Positions 10,290 to 20,724 of a stretch of 64,000 bases of DNA are shown here, one piece after another. The notes under the pieces are model-generated. The model worked only from the letters and a program-made list of their open reading frames with translations, had not been told where the DNA came from and ran no database searches. The stretch's first letter is position 1; the number at the start of each line of letters is the position of its first letter. Source of the DNA: Pseudomonas sp. B21_DOA (GTDB lineage: Bacteria; Pseudomonadota; Gammaproteobacteria; Pseudomonadales; Pseudomonadaceae); NCBI GenBank assembly GCA_030544685.1, contig CP086683.1:62001-126000 (forward strand), given 5' to 3'. A program made the position numbers and the translations under genes.

Positions 10290-11001
10290 TCATGGCAAGC
10301 GGTTGCGCAATGCCGCAACCACGTTGAAGGTTTGATTGCGTACCCGATTGTTCGGGTCGGTGAGGGTCAGGCTCAGGCGTACGCTGCGGATGCGTGCTGG
10401 ATCGCCGGGGTTGCTGCTGTAAGTGGAGGCCGCCACGTCGGTGGCCGAGCTGGCGATACCAAAGGTGACGTTGAAGGCGCTGACGTTGTTCACCAGCACT
10501 TGCTGCGCCGGATTGCCGCTACCTGTGCCCATGAGGATCTGGTTATTGCTAAAGCTGTAGATCAGGCGCCGGATCGGGAAAGCGATCTGGCCCGTGGTCG
10601 GGCTGCGCAATCCACTGTAAGCGATCGCGCTGTTACGGCAATCGGAAACCACCGTCCAGGTTGGCGTCCCTCCCCGCTGCCGACATCGGCAGTGACCAGG
10701 GTCAGTTTCAGGTTGGCGTTATCCCAACTGATCGGGGCGATCTGCGCGGCGTTGAAATCCCCGCTGAGCTGGAGTCGACGATGGTGCCGAGGCAGCCGAA
10801 CATGCCGACCATACGGATTTCCTGAATCATTTTGCTGAGGACGAAGCGCGCGTCTTCCTGCATCGCTGCGGCGCTGTTCTGACTGACGTAGGTGTTTTTC
10901 GCGGCGATGAAAATCTGCACCACGCCGAGCACGACGATCAGCCCCAAAGCCAGAGCTATGAGCAATTCGATCAGGCCGAAACCCCGGCTGGAGCGCCTCA
11001 T
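10290..11001 (-). CDS. pilW: type IV minor pilin PilW, two frameshifts
   Basis: PilW is a minor pilin of the tip complex. The N-terminus MRRSSRG plus FGLIELLIALALGLIVVLG is a class III prepilin signal with Glu5. The frame breaks at the C-run 10759-10762 and again at 10668-10670; one added base at each joins the pieces into about 237 residues ending NVVAALRNRLP. The start overlaps the pilV stop in an ATGA arrangement, showing translational coupling. As written the gene would yield only a 97-residue stub. This is one of several homopolymer-type breaks. Confidence 0.88.
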
Positions 11002-11447
11002 GGCGTCGCCACCGGATCGACCGCCGCACGGCTGGTCAGGACGAAACTGCGCTGAGCGCTGGCAGCGTTGGCCGCGCGGGCATCGCTCCAGGTGATCGTG
11101 ATGGTGTAGACCCGCTGGTTGAGGGTGATGCTGCCCGTCGCGGTCGGGCCGCCAAAGTTGGCGATATTGGTGGTGAAGTCGTAGAGATCCTGATCCCGAG
11201 CAACATTGAGATTGCCCGAGGTCGGCGGCGTGACGGTGTAGTCGGCGCCAGAATTGGCGCGAATGCGATCCATCATGTCATAGGCAATGAAACTGGCCTG
11301 ACTGGTCATCCGCGAACTGTCGGTGTACTTCAGCGCATTGAGCTGCACCGCCGCTGCGCCCAACAGCCCGACGGTCAGAATCAGCAACGCGACCAGCACT
11401 TCGATCAGCGTCATGCCCTCCTGTGCGTTTTTGCTCCCTGCCCTCAT
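10998..11447 (-). CDS. pilV: type IV minor pilin PilV
   Basis: A 149-residue prepilin: MRAGSKNAQEG leader, then MTLIEVLVALLILTVGLLG with Glu5 of the mature protein. PilV-type proteins connect PilX/PilW/FimU in the priming complex. The start at 11447 overlaps the fimU stop by 4 bases (ATGA), and the stop overlaps the pilW start in the same way, so fimU-pilV-pilW are tightly coupled. A longer N-terminal extension is open but would lie inside fimU. Confidence 0.9.
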   Translation of the reverse strand: MRAGSKNAQEGMTLIEVLVALLILTVGLLGAAAVQLNALKYTDSSRMTSQASFIAYDMMDRIRANSGADYTVTPPTSGNLNVARDQDLYDFTTNIANFGGPTATGSITLNQRVYTITITWSDARAANAASAQRSFVLTSRAAVDPVATP

Positions 11448-11917
11448 CCGCAATTTCCACCCAGTTGAATGCGTCCGTTCAAACACACGTTCAGCGTCCT
11501 GCTTTGCGTGCCCAGCGTGTAACCGATGGCCACCGCCGTCGACGGTGCCGCCAGACCACCAAGATTGTTGAAATCCAGTGCGGTCACTCCTGAGGGTAGC
11601 GTCAGAGTTGCGCCACTGCTCATCGCTGGAACAACCCGCAACACATTGGCCGGATTGCCAGTACTGTCGTAGACCGCCAGCTCACCGGTCCAGACACTGC
11701 CGCCAGCGGTCGGACGCAGACGCGTGGTCACGCCGCGATTGATTGCCTCGAGGCGAGCGAAATTGATCGCCCGCTGCAAGTCGCCGACTTCGGTATCCGC
11801 CTTGCTGCTCTGGATCGTACGGGTAAAGGCCGGCACCGCCAGCGTGATCAGTACCAGGAACACCGCGATCGCGACCAGCAACTCGACCAGCGTGAAACCT
11901 TTTGTACGAAGATCCAT
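11444..11917 (-). CDS. fimU: type IV minor pilin FimU (GspH/FimT family)
   Basis: A 157-residue GspH-family pseudopilin: MDLRTKG leader, FTLVELLVAIAVFLVLITLA helix with Glu5, then the GspH-like domain ending VCLNGRIQLGGNCG with a Cys pair. It is the first gene of the minus-strand minor-pilin operon. The start at 11917 has a purine-rich RBS (GGAGGGC) just upstream on the minus strand. The promoter must lie in the 130-base gap shared with fimT. FimT versus FimU naming follows operon position. Confidence 0.88.
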   Translation of the reverse strand: MDLRTKGFTLVELLVAIAVFLVLITLAVPAFTRTIQSSKADTEVGDLQRAINFARLEAINRGVTTRLRPTAGGSVWTGELAVYDSTGNPANVLRVVPAMSSGATLTLPSGVTALDFNNLGGLAAPSTAVAIGYTLGTQSRTLNVCLNGRIQLGGNCG

Positions 11918-11971
11918 CGATGCCCTCCGTTGCTGTCGGCTATACCTGCCTTTACACGCTAGAACATTCGC

Positions 11972-11985
11972 TCGGCACGTGCCGA
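11972..11985. promoter_or_regulatory. perfect 14-bp palindrome between fimU and fimT
   Basis: TCGGCACGTGCCGA is a perfect dyad in the divergent fimU/fimT gap, 55 bases upstream of fimU and 63 upstream of fimT. The position suits an operator, but I do not recognise the motif. Confidence 0.35.
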
Positions 11986-12047
11986 CTGATTTGCCCTGCG
12001 CGGCGCACGGATCGCGCCGCTCATACCATTCCAAGGAGGGATTTTTC

Positions 12048-12617
12048 ATGCCGCAACACGGTTTCAGCCTGATTGAACTGCTTATGGGACTGGCGATTGG
12101 CGCAATTGTTCTGCTGCTGGTCAGTCCGGCGTTCGCCGCACTCAAACAGGCGACGCAACGCGACGACGCGGCGCAGTCGCTGCTCGAAGGCATCCGCCAC
12201 GCTCGCACACTGGCCATCACGCACAATCAGAGCGTGGTGATCCATGGCATCGATGGGGACTGGAGTCAGGGTTGGCGGATCATTCTGGATCGGAGCGGCA
12301 AGGGGCCGGAGGACAGCAGCAATCCACTGTTGCTTGAACGCGCCAGTGAGGCAAAGGTGCCGATCGTCGGCAATTGGTGGGTGAGCCGCTACGTGCGGTT
12401 CAGTCATTTGGGGCAACCGCTGATGCCGGGACGGCGGTTTCAGGCGGGGACATTACATATCTGTTCGCCACGCGAACCGGTCAGCCAGCGCCAGATCGTG
12501 CTGGCGGCGACCGGTCGCGTGCGCCTGAGCAGTCAGGAAACCAAGCAGGCGCTGTGCGACAAAAGCAGAAACGTCAGATCGAGCGGACGCGCAGCTCTTT
12601 CGGCATCGAGAACGTGA
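12048..12617 (+). CDS. fimT: type IV pilus minor pilin FimT (GspH family)
   Basis: A 189-residue GspH-like pseudopilin with very short leader MPQHG and [19 protein letters not shown], Glu5 present. The RBS AAGGAGGG lies 7-8 bases upstream of ATG 12048, a strong choice. In other species FimT-like minor pilins bind DNA for natural transformation; whether this one does is inference. Unlike the other pilin genes it is on the plus strand. Its last 44 bases overlap the 3' end of ispH convergently, so its final residues (about [12 protein letters not shown]) are probably a dispensable tail. Confidence 0.85.
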   Translation: MPQHGFSLIELLMGLAIGAIVLLLVSPAFAALKQATQRDDAAQSLLEGIRHARTLAITHNQSVVIHGIDGDWSQGWRIILDRSGKGPEDSSNPLLLERASEAKVPIVGNWWVSRYVRFSHLGQPLMPGRRFQAGTLHICSPREPVSQRQIVLAATGRVRLSSQETKQALCDKSRNVRSSGRAALSASRT

Positions 12618-13518
12618 TGTTCTCCTCACGGCCAGCCAGCTCGTCGGCACCGGTCGCGCCCCAGGCCTGCAATTGCTGAATGACACCACGGACCAGCACT
12701 TCCGGTGCCGAGGCGCCAGCGGTAATGCCAATGTGCTCGACGCCGTCGAACCAGCTCTGTTGCAGGTCCTCGGCACCGTCGATCAGGTACGCCGGAGTCG
12801 CCATACGTTCAGCCAGTTCACGCAGACGATTGGAGTTGGAACTGTTCGGGCTGCCGACCACCAGCACCACGTCGCACTCGTCGGCCAGTTGCTTGACGGC
12901 GTCCTGGCGGTTTTGTGTGGCGTAGCAGATGTCGTCCTTGCGCGGGCCACCGATGGCCGGGAAGCGCGTGCGCAGGGCATCGATAACGCGGCTGGTGTCG
13001 TCCATCGACAAGGTTGTCTGGGTGACGAAAGCGAGTCTTTCCGGATCGCGGACCTGCAATGCTGCCACGTCCTTTTCGTCTTCGACGAGGTAGATCGCGC
13101 CGCCGTTGCTGGCATCGTACTGGCCCATGGTGCCTTCAACTTCCGGGTGACCGGCGTGGCCGATCAGGATGCACTCGCGACCGTCGCGGCTGTATTTGGC
13201 GACTTCGATGTGCACCTTGGTCACCAGCGGGCAGGTTGCATCGAAGACTTTCAGGCCACGACCGGCGGCTTCGTTGCGTACGGCTTGGGAAACCCCGTGG
13301 GCACTGAAGATGACGATGACGTCATCGGGCACCTGATCGAGCTCTTCGACGAATATCGCGCCACGGCTGCGCAGGTCTTCGACGACGAATTTGTTGTGCA
13401 CCACTTCATGGCGCACGTAGATCGGTGGCCCGAAGACTTCCAGGGCGCGGTTGACGATTTCGATCGCCCGGTCCACACCGGCGCAGAAGCCACGGGGGTT
13501 GGCGAGTTTGATTTGCAT
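12574..13518 (-). CDS. ispH: 4-hydroxy-3-methylbut-2-enyl diphosphate reductase IspH (LytB)
   Basis: IspH performs the last step of the MEP isoprenoid pathway, making IPP and DMAPP with a 4Fe-4S cluster. The 314-residue length is normal. The three cluster cysteines are visible: Cys12 in RGFCAGV, Cys96 in ATCPLV and Cys198 in ICYATQNRQ. Substrate-binding HEVVHN and GSPNSSNS segments are also present. The start at 13518 is the usual [12 protein letters not shown]. It is last in ribF-ileS-lspA-fkpB-ispH, separated from fkpB by a REP pair that may reduce read-through. Confidence 0.97.
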   Translation of the reverse strand: MQIKLANPRGFCAGVDRAIEIVNRALEVFGPPIYVRHEVVHNKFVVEDLRSRGAIFVEELDQVPDDVIVIFSAHGVSQAVRNEAAGRGLKVFDATCPLVTKVHIEVAKYSRDGRECILIGHAGHPEVEGTMGQYDASNGGAIYLVEDEKDVAALQVRDPERLAFVTQTTLSMDDTSRVIDALRTRFPAIGGPRKDDICYATQNRQDAVKQLADECDVVLVVGSPNSSNSNRLRELAERMATPAYLIDGAEDLQQSWFDGVEHIGITAGASAPEVLVRGVIQQLQAWGATGADELAGREENITFSMPKELRVRSI

Positions 13519-13576
13519 GCTGTGCCTCGTGTCTTGCGCGCGAAAACAATGGAAAACAGACTGTGGAGACCTGCTT

Positions 13577-13706
13577 GTTGTGGCGAGGGGATTCATCCCC
13601 GCTCGGCTGCGTAGCAGTCGTAGACCGTCAACGGACTTATCTCAGAATCCGTTGACTGGTCTGGGAGCGCTTCGCTCCCCAGCGGGGATAAATCCCCTCG
13701 CCACAG
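13577..13706. repeat. REP inverted pair (GGCGAGGGGATTTATCCCCG family)
   Basis: Arms TGTGGCGAGGGGATTCATCC and its near-complement ending AATCCCCTCGCCACA enclose a second inner pair (GTAGCAGTCG... and GGAGCGCTTCGCTCC). It lies in the 206-base fkpB-ispH gap; nothing else was seen there. Confidence 0.88.
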
Positions 13707-13724
13707 AGGCTCACTCCTGCATTT

Positions 13725-14177
13725 TTAGATCGCTTTGACGGAAATGATTTCCACGTCAAAGGTCAGCGTCTTGCCCGCCAGCGGGTGGTTGAAGTCGACG
13801 GTCACTTGCGTGTCATCGAATTCCTTCACCACGCCTGGCAATTCAGTATTGGCCGCATCATTGAAGATCACCAGCAGCCCCGGCGACAACTCCATGTCGG
13901 TGAACTGCGAACGCGGGATAGTCTGCACGTTCTGCGGGTTCGGCTGACCGAAAGCGTTTTCCGGCTCGACGGTCAGGGTGCGCTTGTCGCCGGCCTTGAA
14001 ACCGAACAGTGCGGCTTCGAAACCCGGCAGCAGGTTGCCGTCGCCGACCTTGAAGGTCGCCGGGGCCTTGTCGAAGGTACTGTCGACGGTGTCACCGTTT
14101 TCCAGGCGCAAGGCAAAGTGCAGCGTGACTTCGGTGTTCTGGCCGATGCGTTGCTCAGGCGATAGCTGTTCAGTCAT
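13725..14177 (-). CDS. fkpB: FKBP-type peptidyl-prolyl isomerase FkpB (SlpA-like)
   Basis: A 150-residue FKBP with an inserted IF (chaperone) domain, as in SlyD/SlpA: FKBP strands TEVTLHFALRLENGDTVDSTFD and FKVGDGNLLPGFEAAL, then the insert with ENAFGQPNPQNVQTIPRSQF, then DFNHPLAGKTLTFDVEI. It catalyses cis-trans proline isomerisation in the cytosol; substrates are not known to me. The histidine-rich tail of SlyD is absent, which supports SlpA. The start ATGACTGA overlaps the lspA stop by 8 bases, so translation is coupled. Confidence 0.92.
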   Translation of the reverse strand: MTEQLSPEQRIGQNTEVTLHFALRLENGDTVDSTFDKAPATFKVGDGNLLPGFEAALFGFKAGDKRTLTVEPENAFGQPNPQNVQTIPRSQFTDMELSPGLLVIFNDAANTELPGVVKEFDDTQVTVDFNHPLAGKTLTFDVEIISVKAI

Positions 14178-14682
14178 GAGCGGCCTCTTCGGTTTTCTTC
14201 GATTTGAACATGTCCAGTGCCAGCATGATCGCGCCTACGGTGATCGCGCTGTCGGCAATGTTGAACGCCGGGAAATACCAGCGGTTCTGCCAGTGCACCA
14301 GGATGAAGTCGATCACATGGCCCAGGGCAACGCGGTCATACAGGTTGCCCAGCGCGCCACCCAGCACCAGTGCCAGGGCGACGGCCAGCCAGGTGTCGTT
14401 GCGGCCCAGGCGCTTGAGCCAGACCACCAGCACGGCACTGACCACAATCGCGATCAGGGCAAACAGCCAGCGCTGCCAGCCGGAGCTGTCGGCGAGGAAG
14501 CTGAAGGCAGCGCCAGTGTTGTAGGCCAAGGTCCAGCTGAACAGATCGGGAATGATCACGATCTGCTGAAACATTTCAAGCTTGGCTTCGAAGTAGAACT
14601 TGCTGGCCTGGTCAATGACCAGGACCAGCAGGCTCAACCACAGCCAGCTCAGCCGTCCGAAACGGCCAATGGCATCAGGCAT
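14170..14682 (-). CDS. lspA: lipoprotein signal peptidase II LspA
   Basis: LspA cleaves prolipoprotein signal peptides after lipidation in the inner membrane. The product has 170 residues and four transmembrane helices. Catalytic aspartates sit in the conserved motifs [10 protein letters not shown]...GHVIDFI and [11 protein letters not shown]. The start overlaps the ileS stop by 8 bases and the stop overlaps the fkpB start, the classic ileS-lspA-fkpB layout. It serves lipoproteins such as BamD in this same window. Confidence 0.97.
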   Translation of the reverse strand: MPDAIGRFGRLSWLWLSLLVLVIDQASKFYFEAKLEMFQQIVIIPDLFSWTLAYNTGAAFSFLADSSGWQRWLFALIAIVVSAVLVVWLKRLGRNDTWLAVALALVLGGALGNLYDRVALGHVIDFILVHWQNRWYFPAFNIADSAITVGAIMLALDMFKSKKTEEAAHD

Positions 14683-17506
14683 AGTGACGAACCTCGCCCG
14701 CGCCGCTGATGTTGTCGACGCAACGCCCGCAGATTTCCGGATGCTCCGGGTTCACGCCGACGTCTTCGCGGCAATGCCAGCAACGCGCGCATTTCGGGAA
14801 CGTCGATTTGACGATCTTCAATTTCAGACCGCTGACTTCGGTGGCCACTGCATCGGCGGGAGCCTGCACGAACGGCGCAACGCTGGCAGTCGAGGTGATC
14901 AGGACAAAGCGCAGCTCGTTGCTCAGCCTGGCCAGATCGGCGCTCAGCGCCTCTTCGGCAAACAGCGTCACTTCGGCCTGCAGGTTGCCACCGACGGCTT
15001 TCGCCGCACGCTGGATTTCCATCTCTTTGTTGACCGCGACTTTCACTTCCATGATGCGATCCCAGTAGGCGCGACCCAGCTCGAAGCCTTCCGGCAGCTC
15101 GGTCAGCCCTTCGTACCAGGTGTTGAGCATGACCGACTCATTACGCTCGCCCGGCAGGTATTGCCACAGCTCGTCGGCAGTGAAGGCGAGGATCGGCGCG
15201 ATCCAGCGCACCAGCGCCTCGGAGATGTGGAACAGCGCGGTCTGGCACGAGCGACGGGCCTTGCTGTCGGCGCCGGTGGTGTACTGGCGGTCCTTGATGA
15301 TGTCGAGGTAGAAACCACCCAGCTCCTGCACGCAGAAGTTGTGGATCTTCGAGTACACGTTCCAGAAACGGTATTCGCCGTAGTGCTCTTGCAACTCGCG
15401 TTGCAGCAGCAGCGTACGATCCACGGCCCAGCGATCCAGCGCCAGCATGTCTTCGGCCGGCAGCAGGTCGGTGGCCGGGTTGAAACCGGTCAGGTTGGAA
15501 AGCAGGAAGCGCGCGGTGTTACGGATACGACGGTAGGCATCGGCGCTGCGCTGCAGGATCTGCTCGGACACGGCCATTTCGCCGGAGTAGTCGGTCGAAG
15601 CGACCCACAGACGCATGATGTCGGCGCCCAGGGTGTCGTTGACCTTCTGCGGCGCGATCACGTTGCCCAGCGACTTGGACATCTTGCGGCCGGACTCGTC
15701 GACGGTGAAGCCGTGAGTCAGCAGTTCGCGGTACGGCGCGTGGTTGTCGATGGCGCAACCGGTGAGCAAGGATGAGTGGAACCAGCCACGGTGCTGGTCG
15801 GAACCTTCCAGGTAGAGGTCGGCACGCGGACCGCTTTCGTGGCCCATCGGGTGCGAACCGCGCAGGACGTGCCAGTGCGTGGTGCCCGAGTCGAACCAGA
15901 CGTCGAGGGTGTCGCTGATCTTGTCGTACTGCGGCGCTTCATCGCCCAGCAGTTCGACTGCGTCGAGTTTGAACCAGGCTTCGATGCCTTCGACTTCAAC
16001 GCGTTTGGCGACTTCTTCCATCAGCTCGACGGTACGCGGGTGCAGCTCGCCGCTTTCCTTGTTGAGGAAGAACGGGATTGGCACGCCCCAGTTGCGCTGA
16101 CGCGAAATGCACCAGTCCGGACGATTGGCGATCATCGAGTGCAGACGCGCCTGGCCCCAGGCCGGAACGAACTTGGTGTCTTCGATGGCTTTGAGCGAGC
16201 GCACGCGCAAGGTGTCGCCGCTGGTTGGCTCCTTGTCCATGCCGATGAACCACTGCGCAGTGGCGCGGTAGATCAGCGGGGTCTTGTGGCGCCAGCAGTG
16301 CATGTAGCTGTGTTCGATGACGGTGGTGTGCATCAGCGCACCGACTTCGGTCAGTTTTTCGACGATGGCCGGGTTGGCCTTCCAGATGAACTGGCCGCCG
16401 AAGAATTCCAGCGAAGGCACGTATACGCCGTTGCTCTGCACCGGGTTGAGGATGTCGTCGTTGACCATGCCGTATTTCTTGCAGGTCACGAAGTCGTCCA
16501 CGCCGTAGGCCGGGGCGGAGTGAACCACGCCGGTGCCAGCGCCCAGTTCGACGTAGTCAGCCAGGTACACCGGCGACAGACGATCGTAGAACGGGTGACG
16601 GAAGTTGATCAGCTCAAGTTCTTTACCGGTGGTGGTGGCGATGACCGAACCTTCCACGCCGTAGCGCGCCAGGCAGGCTTCGACCAGCTCTTCAGCCAGC
16701 ACCAGCAGCTTGTCGCCGATATCGACCAGGGCGTAGTTGAATTCCGGGTGCACGTTCAGCGCCTGGTTGGCCGGGATGGTCCACGGGGTGGTGGTCCAGA
16801 TCACGATCGCAGCAGGTTTGCTCAGCGAAGCCAGACCGAACGCGGCAGCCAGTTTGGCTTCATCAGCGATCGGGAACGCAACGTCGATGGTCGACGACTT
16901 CTTGTTCTCGTATTCGACTTCCGCTTCAGCCAGCGCCGAACCGCAATCGAAGCACCAGTTCACGGGCTTCAAGCCCTTGAAGACGAAACCGCCCTTGACG
17001 ATTTCGGCGAGGGCACGGATTTCACCGGCCTCGTTCTTGAAATCCATGGTCTTGTACGGGTTGGCGAAGTCGCCCAGCACACCGAGACGGATGAACTCGG
17101 ACTTCTGCCCTTCGATCTGCTCGGTGGCGTAGGCACGGCACAGCTCGCGGGTTTTATCCGCGCCGAGATTCTTGCCGTGGGTCACTTCAACCTTGTGCTC
17201 GATCGGCAGGCCGTGGCAGTCCCAGCCCGGGACGTACGGCGCGTCGAAACCCGACAGGGTTTTCGAGCGGATGATCATGTCCTTGAGAATCTTGTTCAGT
17301 GCGTGACCGATGTGGATCGTGCCGTTGGCGTACGGAGGGCCGTCGTGCAGGACGAACTTCGGACGATCCTTGCCAATCTCGCGCAACTTTCCGTACAGGC
17401 CAATACTGTCCCAGCGCTGCAGGATCTGCGGTTCGCGCTGTGGCAGGCCGGCCTTCATTGGGAAGGCGGTGTCCGGAAGGTTTAGCGTGGCTTTATAGTC
17501 GGTCAT
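14675..17506 (-). CDS. ileS: isoleucyl-tRNA synthetase
   Basis: IleRS charges tRNA-Ile. The 943-residue class I synthetase has the HIGH motif in [10 protein letters not shown] near residue 65, the KMSKS motif in [10 protein letters not shown] near 600, an editing domain between, and a C-terminal zinc knuckle CARCWHC...CGRC. The length and zinc finger match the bacterial mupirocin-sensitive type rather than the eukaryote-like resistant type. It lies 13 bases after ribF and overlaps lspA. The frame is intact. Confidence 0.98.
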   Translation of the reverse strand: MTDYKATLNLPDTAFPMKAGLPQREPQILQRWDSIGLYGKLREIGKDRPKFVLHDGPPYANGTIHIGHALNKILKDMIIRSKTLSGFDAPYVPGWDCHGLPIEHKVEVTHGKNLGADKTRELCRAYATEQIEGQKSEFIRLGVLGDFANPYKTMDFKNEAGEIRALAEIVKGGFVFKGLKPVNWCFDCGSALAEAEVEYENKKSSTIDVAFPIADEAKLAAAFGLASLSKPAAIVIWTTTPWTIPANQALNVHPEFNYALVDIGDKLLVLAEELVEACLARYGVEGSVIATTTGKELELINFRHPFYDRLSPVYLADYVELGAGTGVVHSAPAYGVDDFVTCKKYGMVNDDILNPVQSNGVYVPSLEFFGGQFIWKANPAIVEKLTEVGALMHTTVIEHSYMHCWRHKTPLIYRATAQWFIGMDKEPTSGDTLRVRSLKAIEDTKFVPAWGQARLHSMIANRPDWCISRQRNWGVPIPFFLNKESGELHPRTVELMEEVAKRVEVEGIEAWFKLDAVELLGDEAPQYDKISDTLDVWFDSGTTHWHVLRGSHPMGHESGPRADLYLEGSDQHRGWFHSSLLTGCAIDNHAPYRELLTHGFTVDESGRKMSKSLGNVIAPQKVNDTLGADIMRLWVASTDYSGEMAVSEQILQRSADAYRRIRNTARFLLSNLTGFNPATDLLPAEDMLALDRWAVDRTLLLQRELQEHYGEYRFWNVYSKIHNFCVQELGGFYLDIIKDRQYTTGADSKARRSCQTALFHISEALVRWIAPILAFTADELWQYLPGERNESVMLNTWYEGLTELPEGFELGRAYWDRIMEVKVAVNKEMEIQRAAKAVGGNLQAEVTLFAEEALSADLARLSNELRFVLITSTASVAPFVQAPADAVATEVSGLKLKIVKSTFPKCARCWHCREDVGVNPEHPEICGRCVDNISGAGEVRHYA

Positions 17507-17519
17507 TTAAGGCTCTTCA

Positions 17520-18458
17520 TTAGCGATGGGCGCTAGGTGCGGCTAGTGCACGGGCGGTGGCGACATCCGCATTGATCGCCGTTTTCAATGCCTCCAGAGA
17601 GGCGAAGCGCTGCTCTTCACGCAGCTTTTGGTGGAAAACCACCGTCAAACGCCGGTCATACAGATCGCCGGCAAAATCTAACAGATGGACCTCGAGGTGG
17701 GCTTTGCCATCCCCTTGCACCGTAGGGCGCACGCCGATATTGGCGACGCCGGGCCAGGTCTTGCCGTCGATGTCGACGTTCACCAGATACACCCCGGTGA
17801 ACGGCACGCGACGGCGTTTGAGTTGAATATTGGCAGTGGGCGTGCCCAGTTGCCGGGCCAGTTTCTGGCCATGCAGCACGCGACCGGCGATGCGGTACGG
17901 ACGCCCGAGCAAGCGTTCGGCCAAGGCAAAATCGGCCGCCGCCAAAGCGTTGCGCACTTGCGTGCTGCTGACGCGAATGCCGTCCAGCTCGACGGTTTGC
18001 GCAGCTTCGACGGTGAATCCGTGAACCTGCCCGGCCTGCATCAGAAAATCGAAATCGCCGAGGCGGTCACAACCGAAACGGAAATCGTCACCGACCTCCA
18101 GATGCTGTACACCGAGACCATCGACCAGAATGGTGTCGACGAACTCGCTGGCACTGAGCTTGCTCAAGCGCTGATTGAAGGCCAGGCACAAGACCCGGTC
18201 AACGCCTTCAGCGGCCAGCAATTGCAGCTTGTCGCGCAACCGCGCCAGACGTGCCGGTGCGGTGTCGGGAGCAAAGAACTCCCGTGGCTGCGGCTCGAAA
18301 ATCACCACGCAGCTGGGTACGCCCAACTCGAGCGCACGCTCACGCAGTCGGGCCAGGATAGCCTGGTGACCACGGTGAACACCGTCAAAGTTGCCAATAG
18401 TGGCGACGCAGCCCCGATGCTGGGGGCGCAAGTTGTGGAGGCCTCGAACCAGCTGCAT
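17520..18458 (-). CDS. ribF: bifunctional riboflavin kinase / FAD synthetase RibF
   Basis: RibF converts riboflavin to FMN and then FAD. The 312-residue protein from MQLVRGLHNLRP has the N-terminal FAD synthetase nucleotidyltransferase domain with TIGNFDGVHRGHQ near residue 20. The C-terminal riboflavin kinase domain has GTPTANIQL and DFAGDLYDRRLTV. I chose the start at 18458; an upstream ATG (18476, MSKKRVMQL) is also possible. It is first in the ribF-ileS-lspA-fkpB-ispH operon, downstream of murJ on the same strand with a 129-base gap. Confidence 0.95.
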   Translation of the reverse strand: MQLVRGLHNLRPQHRGCVATIGNFDGVHRGHQAILARLRERALELGVPSCVVIFEPQPREFFAPDTAPARLARLRDKLQLLAAEGVDRVLCLAFNQRLSKLSASEFVDTILVDGLGVQHLEVGDDFRFGCDRLGDFDFLMQAGQVHGFTVEAAQTVELDGIRVSSTQVRNALAAADFALAERLLGRPYRIAGRVLHGQKLARQLGTPTANIQLKRRRVPFTGVYLVNVDIDGKTWPGVANIGVRPTVQGDGKAHLEVHLLDFAGDLYDRRLTVVFHQKLREEQRFASLEALKTAINADVATARALAAPSAHR

Positions 18459-18587
18459 AACGCGCTTCTTGCTCATAAAGTGGTCGATTATAACCACACC
18501 CGGCGGCCGACGACAGGCAACACCGTAACGCAAAGTGAACGAGCCGACAAAACCGCCGGCCCATGCCTGTCGATAAAGACTGAAACC

Positions 18588-20124
18588 TCAGCTCAAGGCC
18601 TTGCGATTGAAGTCGCGCAGACGGAAACCCAACAGCAACAACATACCGAAATACGCCACCACGCCAGCAATCACCAGCGCGCCCAGGCGCAGGAAGCGCT
18701 CAAGCATATGGCCCTCATCCCACGCGGGCATGAAATGCATGCCGGCCAATAACACCGCCGACATCACCGTCACTGCAACGACCAGCTTGAAGCCGAATTT
18801 GCCCCAGCCCGGCTGCGGTTGATACATCTTTGCTTGCGCAGTTGATAGAACAGCAGCCCGGCGTTCAGGCAAGCACCGGCACTGATCGCCAATGCCAGAC
18901 CGGCGTGCGCCAGCGGGCCGATCAGCGCCAGGTTGAACAGCTGCGTGCAGACCAGGGTGAAAATTGCGATTTTCACCGGTGTACGGATGTTCTGTTGCGC
19001 ATAAAAGCCCGGAGCCAGCACTTTGATCACGATGATTCCGAGCAGCCCGACCGAATAGGCAATCAGCGCACGCTGGGTCATCTCGGCATCGAAGCCACTG
19101 AACTGGCCGTACTGAAACAACGAAACGGTCAGCGGCTCGGCAAGAATCCCCAACGCCAGCGCGCACGGCAGCACCAGCACAAAGCACAGGCGCAGCCCCA
19201 ATCGAGGATCCGCGAGTATTCGTGGCGATCCTTGCTGGCATAGGTCTTGGCCAGCGTGGGTAGCAGAATCGTCCCGAGTGCCACACCCAGTACACCCGAA
19301 GGCAACTCCATCAAGCGGTCGGCGTAATACATCCACGACACCGAACCTGCGACCAGAAACGAGGCGAAGATGGTGTTGATGATCAGCGAAATCTGACTGA
19401 CCGACACGCCGAGAATCGCTGGCAGCATCTGCTTCATCACCCGCCACACGCCGCTGTCGCGCAGGTTCAGGCGTGGCAGCACGAGCATGCCGATCTTTTT
19501 CAGATGCGGCAGCTGGTACAGCAACTGCGCCAGACCGCCGACCAGCACCGCCCAGCCAAGGGCCATGACCGGTGGATCGAAGTACGGCGTGAGGAACAGC
19601 GAAAACACGATCATGCTGACGTTGAGCAGAGTCGGTACGAAGGCCGGCACCGAGAAGCGGTTCCAGGTATTCAGAATCGCGCCGGCCAGCGACGACAGCG
19701 AGATCAGCAATATATAAGGAAAGGTCACCCGCAACAGATCGGAGGTGAGCTGGAATTTCTCCGGGGTATCGGTAAAACCGGGCGCCGTGGCCCAGATAAC
19801 CCAGGGCGCGGCGATCATGCCCAGCGCCGTCACTACCGCCAGCACCAGCGTCAGCAGGCCCGATACATAGGCAATAAAGGTGCGCGTCGCCTCCTCGCCC
19901 TGCTGGCTTTTATATTCGGCCAGAATCGGCACGAACGCCTGGGAGAAAGCCCCTTCGGCAAATATCCGCCGCAGCAGGTTGGGCAGTTTGAACGCAATAA
20001 AGAAGGCATCCGTGGCCATCCCGGCGCCGAATGTCCGCGCGATCAGCGTGTCACGAACAAAACCCAGAATCCGGGAAAGCATCGTGATAGAGCTGACGGC
20101 GGCCAACGATTTGAGCAGATTCAT
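18588..20124 (-). CDS. murJ: lipid II flippase MurJ (MviN), two frameshifts
   Basis: MurJ flips lipid II for peptidoglycan synthesis and is essential. The translation starts [21 protein letters not shown] and has the MOP-fold helices typical of MviN. The frame breaks at the C-run 19196-19199 (after EYSRILDWG) and at TTT 18829-18831 (after YQLRKQ). One added base at each yields a normal 512-residue, 14-helix protein ending RDFNRKALS. Because the gene is essential, these breaks are almost certainly errors in the sequence. It is divergent from rpsT, the usual Pseudomonas order. Confidence 0.93.
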
Positions 20125-20294
20125 TGAGAGAGTTTGTGCCTGTCGATAAACAGCAGGCGAACAATGCGCCCACTTGTGCGATACTCCGCGCCGCAACAGC
20201 ACAGAGCCAAAGCTCGCGAGTTTACAGGTCAAGCGCCGGAAATAAATATCCCGCCTCTTTATACCTACCACTTAGCGGAACGATTCAAGTGCCC

Positions 20295-20323
20295 TTGACA
20301 AGACCAGTCTTCATCGGCATGAT
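20295..20323 (+). promoter_or_regulatory. sigma70 promoter for rpsT
   Basis: TTGACA at 20295-20300, 17-base spacer, CATGAT at 20318-20323, about 55 bases before the rpsT start in the murJ-rpsT divergent gap. Confidence 0.65.
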
Positions 20324-20376
20324 TCGCGGCCTATTTTGTTTGCTATTTCCTAAAAAGTCTTTCGAGGAGCTCGACG

Positions 20377-20648
20377 GTGGCCAACTCACCTTCCGCCAAA
20401 AACGTGCAAAACAGGCTGAGAAGCGTCGCAGCCACAACGCCAGCCTGCGTTCCATGGTTCGTACCTACATCAAGAATGTAGTTAAGGCCATCGACGCAAA
20501 AGACGCTGAAAAAGCTCAAGCTGCATACGTTATGGCTGTGCCAGTTATCGACCGTATGGCCGATAAAGGCATCATCCATAAGAACAAGGCTGCTCGTCAT
20601 AAGAGCCGTCTGAATGGCCACGTCAAAGCGCTGAAAGAAGCTGCTTAA
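20377..20648 (+). CDS. rpsT: 30S ribosomal protein S20, one frameshift
   Basis: S20 is a primary binder of 16S rRNA. The GTG start at 20377 follows the RBS GAGGAG and reads ANSPSAKK. Then the A-run 20398-20402 is one base short; six A's give [19 protein letters not shown] and a 90-residue S20 ending ALKEAA. As written the GTG frame leaves the S20 frame after eight codons. A dead S20 gene in an otherwise normal genome is very unlikely, so this is the strongest single sign of consensus error in the window. A strong terminator follows. Confidence 0.95.
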
Positions 20649-20662
20649 TCGACGTAGTCATT

Positions 20663-20690
20663 AAAAAACCGACCTCAGGGTCGGTTTTTT
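20663..20690 (+). terminator. rho-independent terminator of rpsT
   Basis: ACCGACC-TCAG-GGTCGGT stem followed by TTTTTT, 15 bases after the rpsT stop. Confidence 0.93.
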
Positions 20691-20724
20691 ATTGCCTGTG
20701 ATTTAACGAATCCAGCGCAAAAAA

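Noticed and set aside
11969..11984. sigma54 (-24/-12) promoter for fimU on the minus strand
   Set aside because: GG-N10-GC spacing is present but the TTGC part of the -12 box is missing, and the site is mostly explained by the 14-bp palindrome.
12560..12617. frameshift near the fimT 3' end
   Set aside because: Both alternative frames give longer, unconvincing tails into ispH; the frame as written ends soonest, so no correction is justified.
14600..17485. long plus-strand open frames opposite ileS and other GC-rich genes
   Set aside because: They are antisense shadows typical of high-GC DNA; the minus-strand products are complete conserved enzymes.
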